Below, in pieces: positions 1-14,300 of a stretch of 64,000 bases of DNA. The stretch comes from Lampris incognitus (Eukaryota > Chordata > Actinopteri > Lampriformes > Lampridae): NCBI RefSeq assembly GCF_029633865.1, contig NC_079219.1, forward strand, positions 19,115,963 to 19,179,962. The letters run 5' to 3'. Numbering within the stretch: position 1 is the stretch's first letter; each line of letters opens with the position of its first letter. A program made the position numbers and the translations under genes. The notes under the pieces were generated by a model. That model was given only the letters and a program-made list of their open reading frames with translations. It had not been told where the DNA came from and did not search any database.

Positions 1-109
1 GAAATAAAACTGACTTTAATGTTCCAGTACTGTAAATATTTTTCGGTGCCTACTGAAATGATTAAAATATGGGGGCTATCTCTAGATTTTATAAAGGCCT
101 TATGAGAAC

Positions 110-700
110 AAAAAAAATCACACACTACAGAATACATTAAAGAAAAATGGGAAAAAGAAGGTAATTTCTCAATATCAAATGAGGATTGGCTTGATATGTG
201 TAAATTCCAGTGGAAATGCTCCAACTATCATGTGTGGCGGGGGTATGGTTGGAAGTGTTTTATTCATTTCTTTATTACACCAAAACAGAAAGCACATTTT
301 GCTGGAGGGGATGCCAAATGTTGGAGACTGTGTGGATTTCGGGAAGCCAGTCACTATCATATATTTTTGGAGTGTCCAGTGATAAGGTCTTTCTGGGCAT
401 AGTTTCACAAAGACCTAAAAAACATAACACTGATCTATCTGCCCTTGCAGTTTTCCACATTATTTTTAGGAAATGTTGGTTTTCAGGCAAGGTGACCAGA
501 TGAATATTTATTTGGTATTTTGAGATCTGCTTGTAAAAAAGTGCTCACATGGTATTGGTTACTTCCTGAACCTCCCACAATACAGGAGTGGATAGATATG
601 GTGATTGACATTTATTTTATGGAAAAGATTGCTTTTTCTCATCATCTTCAGAATAATGTGTTAAATTCTGGATCAAGTGGGTCAAATATGTAAGGCCCTT
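110..700 (+). mobile_element. L1-type LINE, 3' ORF2 fragment
   Basis: Conceptual pieces on the + strand read NEDWLDMCKFQWKC, VWRGYGWKCFIHFFITPKQK, then CWRLCGFREASHYHIFLECP, the C-terminal CxxC...HxHxFxxC knuckle typical of L1 ORF2. Further on are LPEPPTIQEWIDMVIDIYFM and EKIAFSHHLQNNV. Frames shift between pieces and stops occur, so it is a dead fragment lying in the intron upstream of the first exon seen. Ends are approximate. Confidence 0.7.
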
Positions 701-3227
701 ACAGTCAAATTTTGTGGAGGTATTGAATGATTGATCCTGTAATGTTTCATTTTAGTAAACCTCAGTGTTTTTATTTTATTTTCTCCCAAGTCTCCCCATA
801 ATATGCTTTTCACTGCTCCGATGTGAGAGTATCTGAAAACCTTATTCATTTTCGTAATTAACAAAAGATAAATGGATCTGGATGCAGTCTGAGAGCCCCA
901 AAATGACAACAACACTTTGGAGGTATATGATAAACCATAGGCACAGGGGTTCCCTGAGTACTGGCTTCAGACCACTGATTTAATCACTGTTTCTTGTTAC
1001 ATTTTATGTTTTCTTATTGCAAAGAATCTGTTTGTAAAAAGAATGAACAATGCATATATCCCATCCTATACCATATATCCCCAATGTGTATGTTAAACTC
1101 GTCATTCCAATTCACCTTGATAATGAATTAATAGAGACCATCAATACTTGTTTAATTTCCCACTGTTGAATTTTGTGCCCTACTGACCCACCTACCCTTA
1201 TAGGCAAAAGATTTGGGGCTCAATTATGATGAAAAAAAAATCAATATTGGCCAAGGACAATTCTCCAATGGTCCCTCCAACTCCAGCATCACAATACACG
1301 AGGACTTTTCCATTGCAAGCATTTTTGTCAGACAACCTGCACTATCCATCATGTTTGTCAGGTGTTCCCTCGAGACTCTCTCTCTCTTTCTCTCCCCTTC
1401 TACCCCGTTCCTCTCCTTCCTCACACAATTTTTCCCTCTTTCCACAGTTTTGACGCTTGCTTGATTACCCCATTGCCAATCATTTCCACCTTTCTCTCTG
1501 TGTCATCTGCTATAGCTCTCTCTCTCTCTTTCTCTCCCCCTCCCTCCTCATATTCCACTTCCCCCCTGCATGTGCAATTAAATTTCACTCACAGTAAATC
1601 AAGTCTGTGCTCCATGGCCATGGGTCCCAGAGCCTCCCGTGTCCTTTGCTGCCCTGATTTTTACTGCTCCTATTTATTACTGTAAATCTTTAATAAAAGG
1701 TAAGATGGCGGTGAGAGATGCTCTGTGACACTCTTTCGCCTCTTATCTGCTTCAGGCTGTGGACAGGTATAGACAAAATAAGCTACATCATCTTATCAAT
1801 TTTTTGCAGTTGTTCTCCCCAGACAGTGTGCCGTGGACTGCATATTATATAATATATTTGGATTGGGGTGTAAAACCGGGACGTGCTGCAGCTTTGAGAA
1901 TCTCATTCACTCCGAAATGTAGTCAATAAAATTTCCCTGATTAAATCTGTCGATAAGTCTCAGATATTTCCTGCCAGAGACTTTGATGTATACTTCTCAC
2001 GTCCAACCTGAATCAATCCTCTGCGATGCTATTTATTCTGCTTTGCAAGCATACACACAACTGATATTCACAGACGACTGTCCGGTGCACTTTTCTTTCT
2101 CTATACAGCGGTAGGAACAGAAACTTTGTGCTGTTCTTCCTCCCCTGACTGGATTGATTAATCCTGAACACCCTACACACACTCACACACACACACATTC
2201 ACTCCCTCTCCTGATGAAAATTGATTTGTGTTGTTCGGACTTTTGCCCCAAGTTTTATTTTTTTCACTTCAGTGTTGGCTGTATATTTCCTTCGATTGTG
2301 TCCAAATTGTAAAAGGAAAGGCCAAAGAGTCGGGCAACCACACAACAGAGAAAGGTCGATACAAATGTTATTGAAACTGACTATTGATATTCTCAATGAT
2401 GACGGACTGCCCGTTTAGACAGCGAGCCGATTTTTCCTCTGTGTACACGGAGCACGGCGGTCGTCTTCTCACAGTGTCATGTTCATTCATGGATCTTTTT
2501 TTTCTGTACCAGCCTGAGAATTGCTGGGTTCTCCTGTCACTTCCTGTTTTCATGCTCTCTCAGTTCAGTCATGATTAGTTCACTGCACGTTCTACAAAGT
2601 GACATCTTAATACGATGTAAGGCCCACACTGACTTTTGAAGCTCGAGTGATTCAGGCCCTTCCTGAAATTGCAGTATTGCAAACCAACGAAAGAATGTAT
2701 AGTGTCTCATAAATATGCTGTTCTTCGAGGAAAGATTCTGTTTGGTACATTACAGCATATGTAGAAGTTAAAACCACAGATGGAGGATATCTGGGTTAAT
2801 GTAATCTTATGGTTGATGCAAGGAGGCAATTAATAAAAAATTGAATTTGAGTATAAAATGTTGGAATCCCATGTGAATTTGCTCTTTCCACGTTCAGTGC
2901 CTTGGAGCAAATTTGTAATTTGTGATATTGGGCTATACAAATAGAATTGACTTGATTTAAATTAGGATGCAGATAGTAGGTCAGCATTATGAGAGCATCA
3001 TTTTGACAATTTTGAATATTTCACAGATAATCTTTCTTCAGCAAAAGCTTCCCACTTCAACAAACATTTTATCAACTGCCATGTGAAAAACACAAGCATC
3101 ATGTCTGTAGGAAAGCATAACTATAATCAAACCAAGAATTTGAGATAAACCCAACAATATCAGACTAAACTACTCCCACTGCCAAACCAGTTGTTGGCTG
3201 ATGGCAGTGCATACTGTAATACTTTGG
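701..3227. other. intron sequence, no gene seen
   Basis: This is AT-rich intronic DNA. It holds a pyrimidine-rich stretch at 1370-1560 made of CT runs, a short CA run at 2177-2195, and no open frame with recognisable similarity. The exon just upstream of 3690 (expected to end in CINSDG-like sequence) is not present, so it lies outside the window. Confidence 0.6.
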
Positions 3228-3521
3228 GGTAGTCCAACCTTGGGAGTCTTCTGTGTGGAGTTTGCTTGTTCTCCCTGTGTCTGCGTGGGTTTCCTCGGGG
3301 TGCTCTGGTTTCCTCCCACAATCCAAAGACATGCATAGGTCAGGTGAATCGGCCGTACTAAATTGTCCCTAAGTGGGAATGTGTCGGCCCTGTGATGGTC
3401 TGTCAGGGTGTCCAGCTTGTCCAGGGTGTCTCCCCGCCTGCCGCTCAATGACTGCTGGGATAGGCTCCATTATCCCCGCAACCCTGAGTAAGGATAAGCG
3501 GTTTGGATAATGGATGGATGA
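3228..3521 (+). repeat. SINE B copy 1, 5'-truncated, tail type 1
   Basis: It begins at GTCCAACCTTGGG and continues through GGTTTCCTC, CCAAAGACATGC, TCGGCCGTACTAAATTGTCC and TGACTGCTGGGATAGGCTCC to GATAAGCGGTTTGGATAATGG. It lacks the tRNA-like head. It lies 170 bp upstream of exon 1. Confidence 0.8.
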
Positions 3522-3689
3522 CTATCCATTCGTATCACTCATAGTCGCAGTCATCAACTGATGTTTCACCCTGTCACAGTTACCTATCGTGCCCTCTACT
3601 CATACCAAATCCAAACTCATTGTTAATATCTCAAAGACCCCTTTCTCCCAAGTTTGTTTACATCATACCTTTTTGTCTTTTGCCATTAG

Positions 3690-3884
3690 GGGAGGAAGTA
3701 GACAGCAGTCTCTGTGCCTCCATCCCAGCTCCAGAGCCTGTGCTCTGCGAGGTACCCTGTTCCAGGGACTGTGTCCAGAGTGACTGGACCCCCTGGTCTA
3801 CCTGCTCTCAGACCTGCTCCAGCAAGACCATTGAAGGCAAACAGATGAGGACCCGATCCATTTTGGCTTACAATGCTGGTGAAG
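3690..3884 (+). CDS. thsd7a: thsd7a exon 1 of window: start of TSP1 module a
   Basis: The exon starts after TTTTGCCATTAG and ends at GAAG|GTGAGA (phase 1 in, phase 1 out). The first two bases complete a glycine codon from an upstream exon outside the window. It reads GEEVDSSLC..., then [21 protein letters not shown], the tryptophan ladder and first cysteines of a TSP1 module, then [19 protein letters not shown] contains a WxxW C-mannosylation motif and the WSxC start of module a. Residues match the human THSD7A segment GKQIRARSILAY. Translation continues in frame past the donor for a while, but that read-through is intronic. Confidence 0.92.
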
Positions 3885-5935
3885 GTGAGAACCTACCTGC
3901 AGACAATATTCTGCACCATCGCGTATGGAAATATATGCAGATGAGGCCTCCATGTTGGCTTAGTCATGGCCTTTCAAGTCGTCCTTTGCTGTCAGTTACT
4001 GAACGTCTGGATTTCACACTTGTCTGTGTGTGTCTGTCCTTATCTGAAACAGTCTGCTTATCTGTTGCAGTGATTATATTTGTCTGTCTGTGCATCTGTC
4101 TTCCCACATAACACTCAGTATTTTATCTGTCTCTAAGATAATTTGTCTGCATATGCTTGTTTTCTCTATTTGGAACCTCCGTGTGGCTGTTTGTCTTTTT
4201 TCTGACATGTCACCAAACATCCGCCCGTGTCTTATCTGAATCTGCCTTTGATTCCTCACAGTGACTGCAATGGTAGTGGCATGGATCACAGTGATGGAGG
4301 GTAACATTTGTGATTAATGTTTGTTTGTAGCCGTGTTTAACCTTATACCAGCTTGTCTGTTTGTAGCAAAATAAAAAGGTAATTGCTTATTTAAAGTTTT
4401 TTATATATTAAAAAAAAACAATATGGGGATCGGCAATTCGAATCCCTGAGTTAACTCCAGCTTGGTCAGGCGTCCCTACAGACACAATCGGCCGTGTCTG
4501 GGGGTGGGAAGCCGGATGGGGGTATGTATCCTGGTCGCTGCACTAGCGCCTCCTCTGGTTGGTTGGGGCACCTGTTTTGGGGGGGAGGGGGAACTGGGGG
4601 GAATAGCGTGATCCTCCCACGTGCTACGTCCTCCTGGAAAAGAAGCGGCTGGCGACTCCACATGTATCGGAGGAGGCATGTGGTAGTCTGCAGCCCTCCC
4701 TGGATCGGCAGAGGGGGTGGAGTAGTGACCAGGATGGCTTGGAAGAGTGGGGTAATTGGCCAAGTAGAATTGGGGAGAAAAAAATCCCCCCAAAAAATAA
4801 CAAAACAGAATATTACCAAAACTACCATAGGGTAACTTATGATTGATTTAGACTCTAATCAGCAATTTTTCCCAGAATTAGACCTTTTTGAGCATCTATG
4901 AATTTGTCCAGTTGTGGTCATTTTTGATAGTTATGTTCCGTGATAGAATGACCTTAGGTATATTTTTGGTTGTGATATTAATATGTCCACTATCTGTATT
5001 TTCCAAAGGTCTTTCCCAGGTGCCAAAGTTCCCAGAACTTTTTGGTAAATGTATCTTCAATAGTTTTAGATCAGTGCTTGTGTAGTTATAGTTATTAGGT
5101 CTTCATTTGGTAGAACCATAAACATGAGAAACTACAGTTTTAGAAATGTGGGAGTCATGCCTCTCTCTCTCTCTCTGTAAAATAGCACCAACCTGATGCT
5201 GTTTTCTAAGAATGAAAATCTGCCTCTGTTGGGATGCTGCTCAATGTCAAAGTTAGAGGTGCATGCTAAATAGCAAACATTTCAGCTCTGAGCTCATCCA
5301 ATACATAATGGATGGCACATTTTTAAACAAGTCAGCAAATTTCTGAAATGTATACTGCAAGCATAAATTAATATGAATAGCTCCAAGCTGTTGTTTTGGT
5401 GTCTTTTGCATTATCTGGGTTGTCACTGAGGTCCCACTATTTTTCACTGTTTATTCCCTCTTCTCTGTGGTGAGAGTCGCTGCTCAATTTCCCCTCTGCT
5501 TAACACAGAGTTTGTACTAGGCCAGTCTGCAGGAGCAACCGAGGCTCATTTGAAGTCTATGTAATGCTAGCACCGGAGCTAGTATGTTGTTAGTCAGCAA
5601 AGCTGCCATGGAGCAGACACCGGGGAAAAAAAGGTTATTCTTATTTGGCATGAGAGTGCATGGTGTCTGAGTGTGCAGTCTATGCTAACTAGACTCTGTA
5701 AACACTGATACTCATTATGGAGTTTAGTCTCCATCAACTCAGAGAGGTACAGGTGAAGAGTACTCGCAGTCCCACTATGCCTTTCAGTCACTGCTGAAAG
5801 CATTAAGTGTGGCCAATTGCAATGAACAATAGAAGGGCTCTCCTCACACGCACTTCATCGACCCACTGACTCCATCGACCCACTGACAAACTGACTCCCG
5901 CCAAAGAAGATGAATAAAATGTGAAGGGGAGGGGA

Positions 5936-5989
<54 letters not shown>

Positions 5990-6380
5990 CGACAGAGTGA
6001 GAGCAAGAGAAATTTTGGGATGCCTCTAAAAGTGAAGATTTACATTTTGCACATAAGAATATTGTATCATTGAGGCAGTCTGGTAGTGGGAGGAAACCTT
6101 TGAACTTCACATTGCGTGTCAAGCTTTTGAACGCCTCCCGCAGGCGCCAGACATTGTGGGAAATGGACCGCTTGTAAATTTTTTAAGCTCAGATCACTGG
6201 CATCATGGCATCAGTCTGCTTGTCATGGTGGACACGCATATTCTTGGACCCACCATACAGAATCGAAATATCTTTGCACAACAAAGCACACCTCCCTTCA
6301 AATGAGACCCTGAGATCCCAGACAAACGGACAGACAGACAAGATAGCTAGATACTTGTAACACACATTTGAAATTCTATG

Positions 6381-6425
<45 letters not shown>

Positions 6426-9400
6426 TCCAGGTGGTGCCCTGTGCCCAAACAGCAGCGCCCTTCAGGAGATGAGAAACTGTAATGAGCATGCCTGTACAGT
6501 GTACCACTGGCAGACGGGGCCCTGGGGTCTGTGCACAGACGACCCCTCCTCCTCTGCCCTCAACACCACCACGGATGGCCAGGCACCATGCTCGATGGGC
6601 TTGCAGACTCGCAAGGTCATCTGTGTTCGGGTTAACGTGGGACAAGTGCCACCCAAGAAGTAAGCTGATGTGATTTGAAATGTTCTGCCTGTTGAGATAG
6701 CATTTGTGAATTGTACTTGAGCAGCCTGGTGTGTCCATGAGGACGAGCGAGTGAGCAAGAGAGAAAGGAGGTAAGAAAGGAAGTAAGAGAGTTAGTGCAA
6801 AGGTGGCTAGAGGTGTGGCCTAGAAGCCGTTTGAGGGGAAGCTAAGATATGGTAACTCTAACTCTGTGCTCATTGCGCACATAGTGCTCAGAACCGAGTG
6901 AACCAGTGAGAGATAGAGAGAAAAGATAGTGGGACAAAGAGAGAGGAAGAACAAGACGATGGCAGCAGCAAGAGCGAGCTCACACACAGTGAAAGAAAAG
7001 GGCAAGAGCCAAATCAAAGATTTGGCTGGTATGATCCATTTACTTTGTTGTTGTATCTCAGCCCATGCCGTTTCATTCAATGTTTAATATGAACCGGGTG
7101 CATGTGCCTCATCACCACCCAATTCAGAGGAAGTCATTGATACCGGCTGTAAGAGCCAGAGAGACAAATGCCAGAGACAGATGGAGACCGTTAAAGAGAA
7201 ACTAAGAAACTGACAATGAGAGGAAGAGAAAGTAAAAGAGAATTTGCGATGATGGGAGGGAATACGAGGACCCCCTTGAAAACGAGACTGTACATCTCAA
7301 GGGGTGACTCCTAATAAAGTATTTCCAAAATGCAACAGCAAAAGAATCACGGAGGGAAACTGACAGAGACGGAGGGGAAAAAGAGAGGTAGAGAGATATA
7401 TGTGCAATAACAGAGAAACTAATGGTGAGAAAGTGAGGGGATAGGGAAATGGGACATTGGGAGAGAACACGACTGTGAAAGAGAGAGGGACGTGGAAAGA
7501 GAATGAGACGGCAACAATGGGAGATGTAAGAAAGACAAAAAAAAAAGTAAGAGACTGACAGACAGGCCGAGCAGACTCTTTGTGACGTTAACTCCCAGTC
7601 CCTATCTCTCCACTGCAGACCACCACAGATAAATAAATAATCTCTCAGTCACTTGAAAGTCTAATTAACCCTGCCATTTTTGGCCCTCATAATTCCTCAT
7701 TGATGATGATAACAGTAATTAAATAGGATTGATACTTAAATGAATTCTAATCACCGACAAGATGTTTGTGGTTAGCTCTGGAGACCAGGCTATAAAGCAC
7801 ATCCTCAAAATGTGTTGGCCGGTAGACAGTTTACGTCACATTTAGCCCCCAGAAGTTCAGCTTTAGCCTGATGGCAGATACACCCAGAGATTAATTTTGT
7901 AAGTCATAAAGTCCTGGACCACCAAGGAGGTTCCTGATCCAGCTGGTTGACAGGTGAGGTCCCAAAAGCTACCATAACATTGGTATGGGAAACATGTTGG
8001 ACAACATGATATAGGTTCAGGGGCAGCACGGTGGCGCTGTCACCTCACAGCAAGAAGGTCCTGGGTTCGAAGCCCGGGGTTGTCCATGTTCTCCCCGTGT
8101 CTGCGTGGGTTTCCTCTGGGTGCTCTGGTTTCCTCCCACCATCAAAAAGACGTGTGTTAATACTCCTGTCTGTGCCCTGGACTGAGGCATGGCAAGACGA
8201 AGTGGAGTTGGTCCCCGGGTGCTGCACGGCGGCTGCCCACTGCTCCTAGCTACACAGCTAGGATGGGTTAAACGCAGAGCGTAATATCCCAATGGGGATT
8301 AGTAAGGTATTTCAAAATAACAAATAAAAAAACATCTTTAACAGGCTGATTAGTATCATATAACTATTATTGTGAACCTACAATGTTGCCTTACACGATC
8401 AAGTCATTAGAATTACTCAACACAAATGCCAAGATGATTGGACCACCAAACCATCTACAGGCAATGGTCATTACAACACCCACACTGAATTTCAGCTGCC
8501 ACACATTAACTATGACAGAAGCAACCAGATGTGTGTTGTGTGATTATGCAACGATATGGAATAAGATTTTTATTTCCAAATTAATAAATGCATAGACACA
8601 ATGTATAAAGTCAGATCCATTATTCATGTGGTGGGAGTGTGTTTCATAAAGGGCAAATGTGATTTATAGCCAACAACTATAACTACAACAACTATGAAAT
8701 GAAGATTAATGCCCAGCGTAGTGGTGACTATTTCAGCTAGACCCAGGCACCAGAATTACACTTGCTAGAAACTGAGGAAACTCCAGGTTATCATTTAGCA
8801 TGTGTATGTTATGTTGTCTTTTAGATTCGCCTCTCCGAGGTAGTAGAGAAATACGTGGACAAGTCCGTGATAGACAAGGGTAATTTAATCTGTATGTAGA
8901 ATACAGGTGGTGATAACTTGCGTCGAAGATGAGTTAGGAATCAATTATTTCGTCTACGATGCTGAGTCGGTGCAGTGGGTCTTGTCCATGGTGCTGAACA
9001 AGCTCCCGTTGCATCTGTAGACCAAAGTAGCTATACCTCAGTATCCATATCCTCTTACTCTAAGGCCTTTATTAGTGTGCTTTTGTGTATAGTTTGGCAG
9101 TGCCAGCTTCTCAAAGCTGTTTTTGTCACAAGTCTTTATGCTGGATTAACCTCAGATCACTGCCACTGCTAAAGGTCCTATAGCGAGTTCCAAGATAGCC
9201 TTTTAAGTTAAACAAGCAGTGAGATGATTTAAACGAAAAAGCTTTTCTGGACCTCGAATGTTTTTTCATTTTAGACATGAAGACAAATGATTATAGCTTT
9301 AATCGGGAATAACATTGAAATTGAGTCAAATGGGAAGGAAACATTGTAATGTCTAAATTGTCAGTATTTTTGAGTGATTTTAGTTACATGTTGGACCAAA

Positions 9401-9781
9401 AATAGCATGTCTGTCAGGGCCAGGATAAAAAAAGACAGGAGGAGGATGCTGCTCACCTGTTTGAACTTTAAAGACCAAGGTATTTGGCAACGATGTAAAA
9501 GAGCATTAGCGCTACTTGGTCTGCAGGCTAGCTGTTGGAGGCGAGGCTTTCTCTGTCAACACTTTAGAGTGACTTGATATGTTTGCTATTTCCCCCCTTG
9601 TGTCTTCATCTGGAACGCTCCAACTGGCAGGTATGCCTGATCAGTGCACCCATGGGACCCAGGCAGAACAACAAACATGGCCGTCCTGCGCCCTGTATAT
9701 GCAGATGCATTCACAGTGGGATCTAGGCTGTCTTCATCACAAACCTTGAGGCAGTGAAGCTCACAGGGTGCATGTCACCCA

Positions 9782-9828
<47 letters not shown>

Positions 9829-11264
9829 TCTTATGGTCAAAGCTCAATAGAGAAGAAAGTCACAACAGAGACGAATATGTCAGAGCCCGAGGCTTAGGTT
9901 GCTGTCATTGTAGACAGACAATTGTTGTGGTGTGAGAGTAAAAGAAATACAAGAACGTCTGCTCATTGATGTTTACTATCTGCGTGCCGAATGGTGTCCA
10001 ATGTGCGTTTGTATAATCACATCAATTCCACGTAGTGTATGAAATAAAACTGAGCAATTCACAGTAATGCTTTGTGATAGCAGCTGTGTTTAACCTAGTC
10101 AGTCATCTCTCCTCTGTGTGTTGCAGTGACTGCTGTGTTTGCTCACAGCACGTCAGGGCTATAGGTTTTTGAAAGCTCTTCAGGACGAGGCCAAAGAAAC
10201 GACTGTAAGGCCCCAGAAGAGCCGCCACTTTTTCCACAGTAAATTAAACAAATGTTTTTGTTTAGTTGTCCATGATTTGGGTAATGAAATTTAATTAGGC
10301 CTTATCTTTTCCCACCAGACCATTTGTGGGTTTTTTTTCTATGTTCTTCTGAAATTATTGACAGTGCTTTTCTTTGACTCTCTTCATTCTGCTCAGCCAT
10401 CTGCCGCACTTTTGAACAGGCTCTCGCTGAACAGATTACTAATAGCAACACAGCGATGCACGGGCGTTCGACTGGCTACTCTTGTGTGTGACGGGCTTTG
10501 AGACGAGCGGCCTGCCCTGCATTCTGTGCCCCAGCGATTTTGCTCATGACATTTGAAGATCATTAGGAGATCATGCCACTGACTGGAGCCAGCATGTCAG
10601 TTAAAGCTAAACATCGATATTGGTTAGTTCAATTCAGCTCACTTATTTACACAGGGATCAAACAGGAGAGGGAAGTGGTGAGGTAAATGATGAGAAAGGA
10701 AAAATTGCAATTTGTGTGACTGAGGTATAAATAATCATCCCAAAAGGTTTACAAATACATCACCTCAGAGCAAACAAAAACAAACCGTTTAGGATGACAA
10801 GACGAAGGCACGGGTGAATTGAAAAGCAGAAATAAAATCACATCAAAATGCAAACAACGAGAAAGGCAGTGTAACATCATGGGATTACTTATTTAGAGTA
10901 TAGTTGGTGACCTGTAGTCATGCATTAGGGTGCACGCACTTTGGCTAGTTTTGTGCTCCACCAGCAAGCGTGACTTCTTTTTCCTCAACTACACAGTAAA
11001 TCAGTTTTCATCATCTAAGTTTGGATAATACCTGTCATTAGAGGGGCTATAAAACAATTTTACTCAAGAGAATGGTGGGATGAACTTCACCACTAAATGG
11101 GATTCGTGGGATTTACTTTAAGTAAATTTCAGTCAAATACAAACAAAGTGCTTTTGATGAACAGGGTGGCTCATTAGCAATTTTGTGGAAAACAGCAGAT
11201 AGCTGTACAGTAAAATCAGAAAATGGTCAAACAAAATATCAAGAACAAGAGATTAGTTAGAAAA

Positions 11265-11305
<41 letters not shown>

Positions 11306-14300
11306 TTCAGTAATAGAAAGAAACAGCTGTGTTTGAATTCTCCAATGTTAGAAACACTTGGTAAGAGTTGAGTCAGTGTTGCGTGGTGATTCATTACACA
11401 AATAGGGTCCAGCATGGCCTAGTGGTTAGTGAGGTCAGTCAGGGGCTCTGGGTTCATACCCACACATGGCCAAACCTGCAGTCATTTCATTGGGCAGGAT
11501 ACCCTTTTTTTTCAATTTTCCCCTTTTTCTCCCCAATTGTATCTGGCCAATTACCCCGCTCTTTTTGAGCCAGTCCGGTCGCTGCACCACCCGCTCTCTT
11601 GCCGATCCGGGGGGCGCCCTGACCGACCAGAGGAGGCACTACTGCAGCAACCAGGACACATACCCACATCCGACTTCCTACCCACAGACACAGCCAATTG
11701 TGTCTGTAGGGACGCCCGACCAAGCCGGAGGTAACACGGGGATTCGACCGGCCGATCCCGTGTTGATAGGCAACAGAATAGACCGCTACACTACCCGGAC
11801 GCCTGGGCAGGATACCTTACCACTAACTGCTCCAGGAGGGTCTCACTAATTGTAGTTATCTGCCCCACCCACAGGGTGAAAAGAGACATCCCCTGGGGGA
11901 ATTCTCCTTTGGGTAATAAATGATAAAATTATAATTAATCTGAAGTGCAACAAAATAACATGCAAAGATTTAACCTTATCAGGAAGGTCAAGGTGGGATT
12001 CCAGAACAGTTAAGCTGCCCATCCTTGTCAAGAGGACTCTTCAGTAAGAGGCTGAATCAGCTGCAGCTCCTGCTTGCCTCCGTGCTCTCTACCGCATACA
12101 TAGTTGTACTGTAGTCATGCGCGTCAGAGATATTAAACTGTTTTTCATTCAAATTCTTACCTCAATCCCATCACTTGAAGGTCCACTAAGCAATTCCCTT
12201 ATGAATTTCGCCCCAAGGTTTTTTCTTTTCCTGTTAAAACAGCCAATGTGATGCTGTTCTTACACTTTACTGATGCCTATCACTGTGGGGGCAGCTGAGC
12301 CTCTAGATGAGTCATCAGACACTCATCTAGTAATCTGTCACTTCCACTCGCGTACAGTAGTTGACCCACAAAAGTATCAACTCATGAGAAAATGCAGATA
12401 GTAGAGACTGGGGGGCAGCAAAAACATGAATTTGTTTAGTTACCTGTCCAACAGAAAACAAGCTACTTCAGCATTAATTGAAAAACCTTTGTCCGTTTTT
12501 GGAGTTTTCTATCTTGAGAAAGCCACAACAATATTCACCCTTGTTTTCGACCATTATTGGCCTCAACATTTTCTTTCTTTGTCTTTTATTCTCATTTTAG
12601 ACCTGATTGTTTCAGACTCTCCCGTTATGTTTGCCGGTAAGGCGTGTCAGTGATCCTCCATGTTCGACCTGCCCGCCGCTCACTGCACCGATCAGACAAG
12701 GGACTTCCGTAAACAGCGGCCGCTTTAGCCAATGGGCACAGAGCTCTTTTTCTTCTATGGCGAGTAAACCCTTCTGGTCAAATGGGCCGAACATGATGGT
12801 GAACATGGTGGCCTTCATGACGGGGGTATCCATGCTATGTTGAATAGAATAGTTTATTCTAGCCTATTCTAAACCTACCAAACTTTTTTTTCAGTCTGTG
12901 GGTATAGATTATTCAAAACCCATTCAATAATTTCATATTCATTTATTATTCATTGAGGATTCCATCTTTTAAAATGTTGCTACTTGGCAGGAAACGTAAC
13001 AAAAATGGCCAATAATTCCAAAAACTTGAGAAAAGAGTTTCAGTTGAGTGTACATGGATTATGTGAGTGCAAGTAAAACTTTTACCACAAGGGTACATGT
13101 CTCATTTCCAAACTAAACTAGCAGTTCCTTAGGACATTGTATGAAATACACTAGCTGAAGTGGGCAATGTACGGTTGAATGCGTGAACGTTGATATTACA
13201 TTCAATATTATCAGTCAACTTGGAAATCCGTCAGTAATGGGGTGAATGCCGTGGTTTCCTTTAAGTACTCTCTTTCACCGCAAAAGTCACTGAAGTAGGA
13301 TTGAAGCAGTATTTGCATTGTTTAAGCAAAAGTAAATAGGTCTGGTCCATGAGCCTTCTGCGTTGACATGGATAAGTGCCATTGGAAGTGTTAGAGAACT
13401 GGGGGGTGCAGGGTGTAGTTAAAGGCCTTGTGGTTAAAGGGACTTTCCTGTGACACAAAGTTAGATGTTGCAATAACTAACACGTCCCTCATCATCAGCT
13501 GCGCCTCCTGCTGCTGTGCCCTTGAGCAAGGCACCGAGCCTATGTGTGATAACCCGCTGTTAGCTTTGCTAGAGAGAAGCACCAGCTAAACGGCAGAAAT
13601 GTAAATGTGATATGTATGCATCCCTGCTGCAGCTGTGGCAGCTGTTTTCCCCGGGTGCTGTTCCCTTGTACAAACACACCAGAGGATTTGTTCTGCTCGA
13701 GAGGGATTTGACTGTGTCTATTGTTATTAAAAATAAATGTCTCCTTGTGTTGCTGTTACATTATTAGAATTTGCCTGCAAGGGTCCCTATCGCTCCCCCG
13801 ATAACAGTGTGCTAACGAGTACACTGTGCCCAAAGGGGAATGCTCGTTCTTTCTTTCAATGATAAAGCTGACCCAGTTGATCAGTGTTTTAGCCACTGGA
13901 TGAGGAAACTGAGCTGCAGCCACTATGTTGCTGGACTGGGGAAGACAGTGTGTGAGAGATCAGATTACAAGATGTCTGTCTGCCATCTATCTAGTCCTGT
14001 TTATCTTTATACAAAGACAGAAGATTAACCACAACTCTGAGTATGACCCTCTATCCGGCACAATCTAAAGGATTATCATTCATTGATAGCAGAATCCAGC
14101 TAAACAATGGAGTCATTTTTAGGCCTGTCTATAGTTCTGCTGGTTTAACCCTAGAGGAACTGCAATACAGTTTCCTCGCTGAAGAGGAACTTGTAAATCT
14201 GGGTAAATCTGGGTCCACTAATGTTGTTTTTTTTTTTAGATCATGTATGTGTATCTCTAGAGATGAATATGTCCACTCTTTTCAGTGTAGGTCAACAGCT

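Larger units (their letters stand above)
8331..11503. other. intron sequence with AC and TG microsatellites
   Basis: No gene recognised. It contains an (AC)20 tract (9783-9822) and a (TG)18 tract (11267-11303). The remaining sequence is ordinary intron without transposon protein similarity that I can see. Confidence 0.55.

Noticed and set aside
1362..1685. 107-codon frame in a pyrimidine-rich stretch
   Set aside because: Ser/Leu/Pro-rich translation of CT repeats without domain similarity.
4466..4835. Open frames of 60-120 codons on both strands over SINE A copies (here and at 20649-20954, 26047-26423, 27836-28282, 28914-29377, 30604-30882, 40700-41130, 42748-43164, 63473-63700)
   Set aside because: They translate the same noncoding SINE in various frames (recurring peptides such as [15 protein letters not shown] and [15 protein letters not shown]); they are not genes.
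5803..6122. Frames rich in THTHTH or CVCVCV (also 6376-6738, 19294-19775, 22061-22391, 61639-62056)
   Set aside because: These are translations of GT/AC microsatellites and their flanks.
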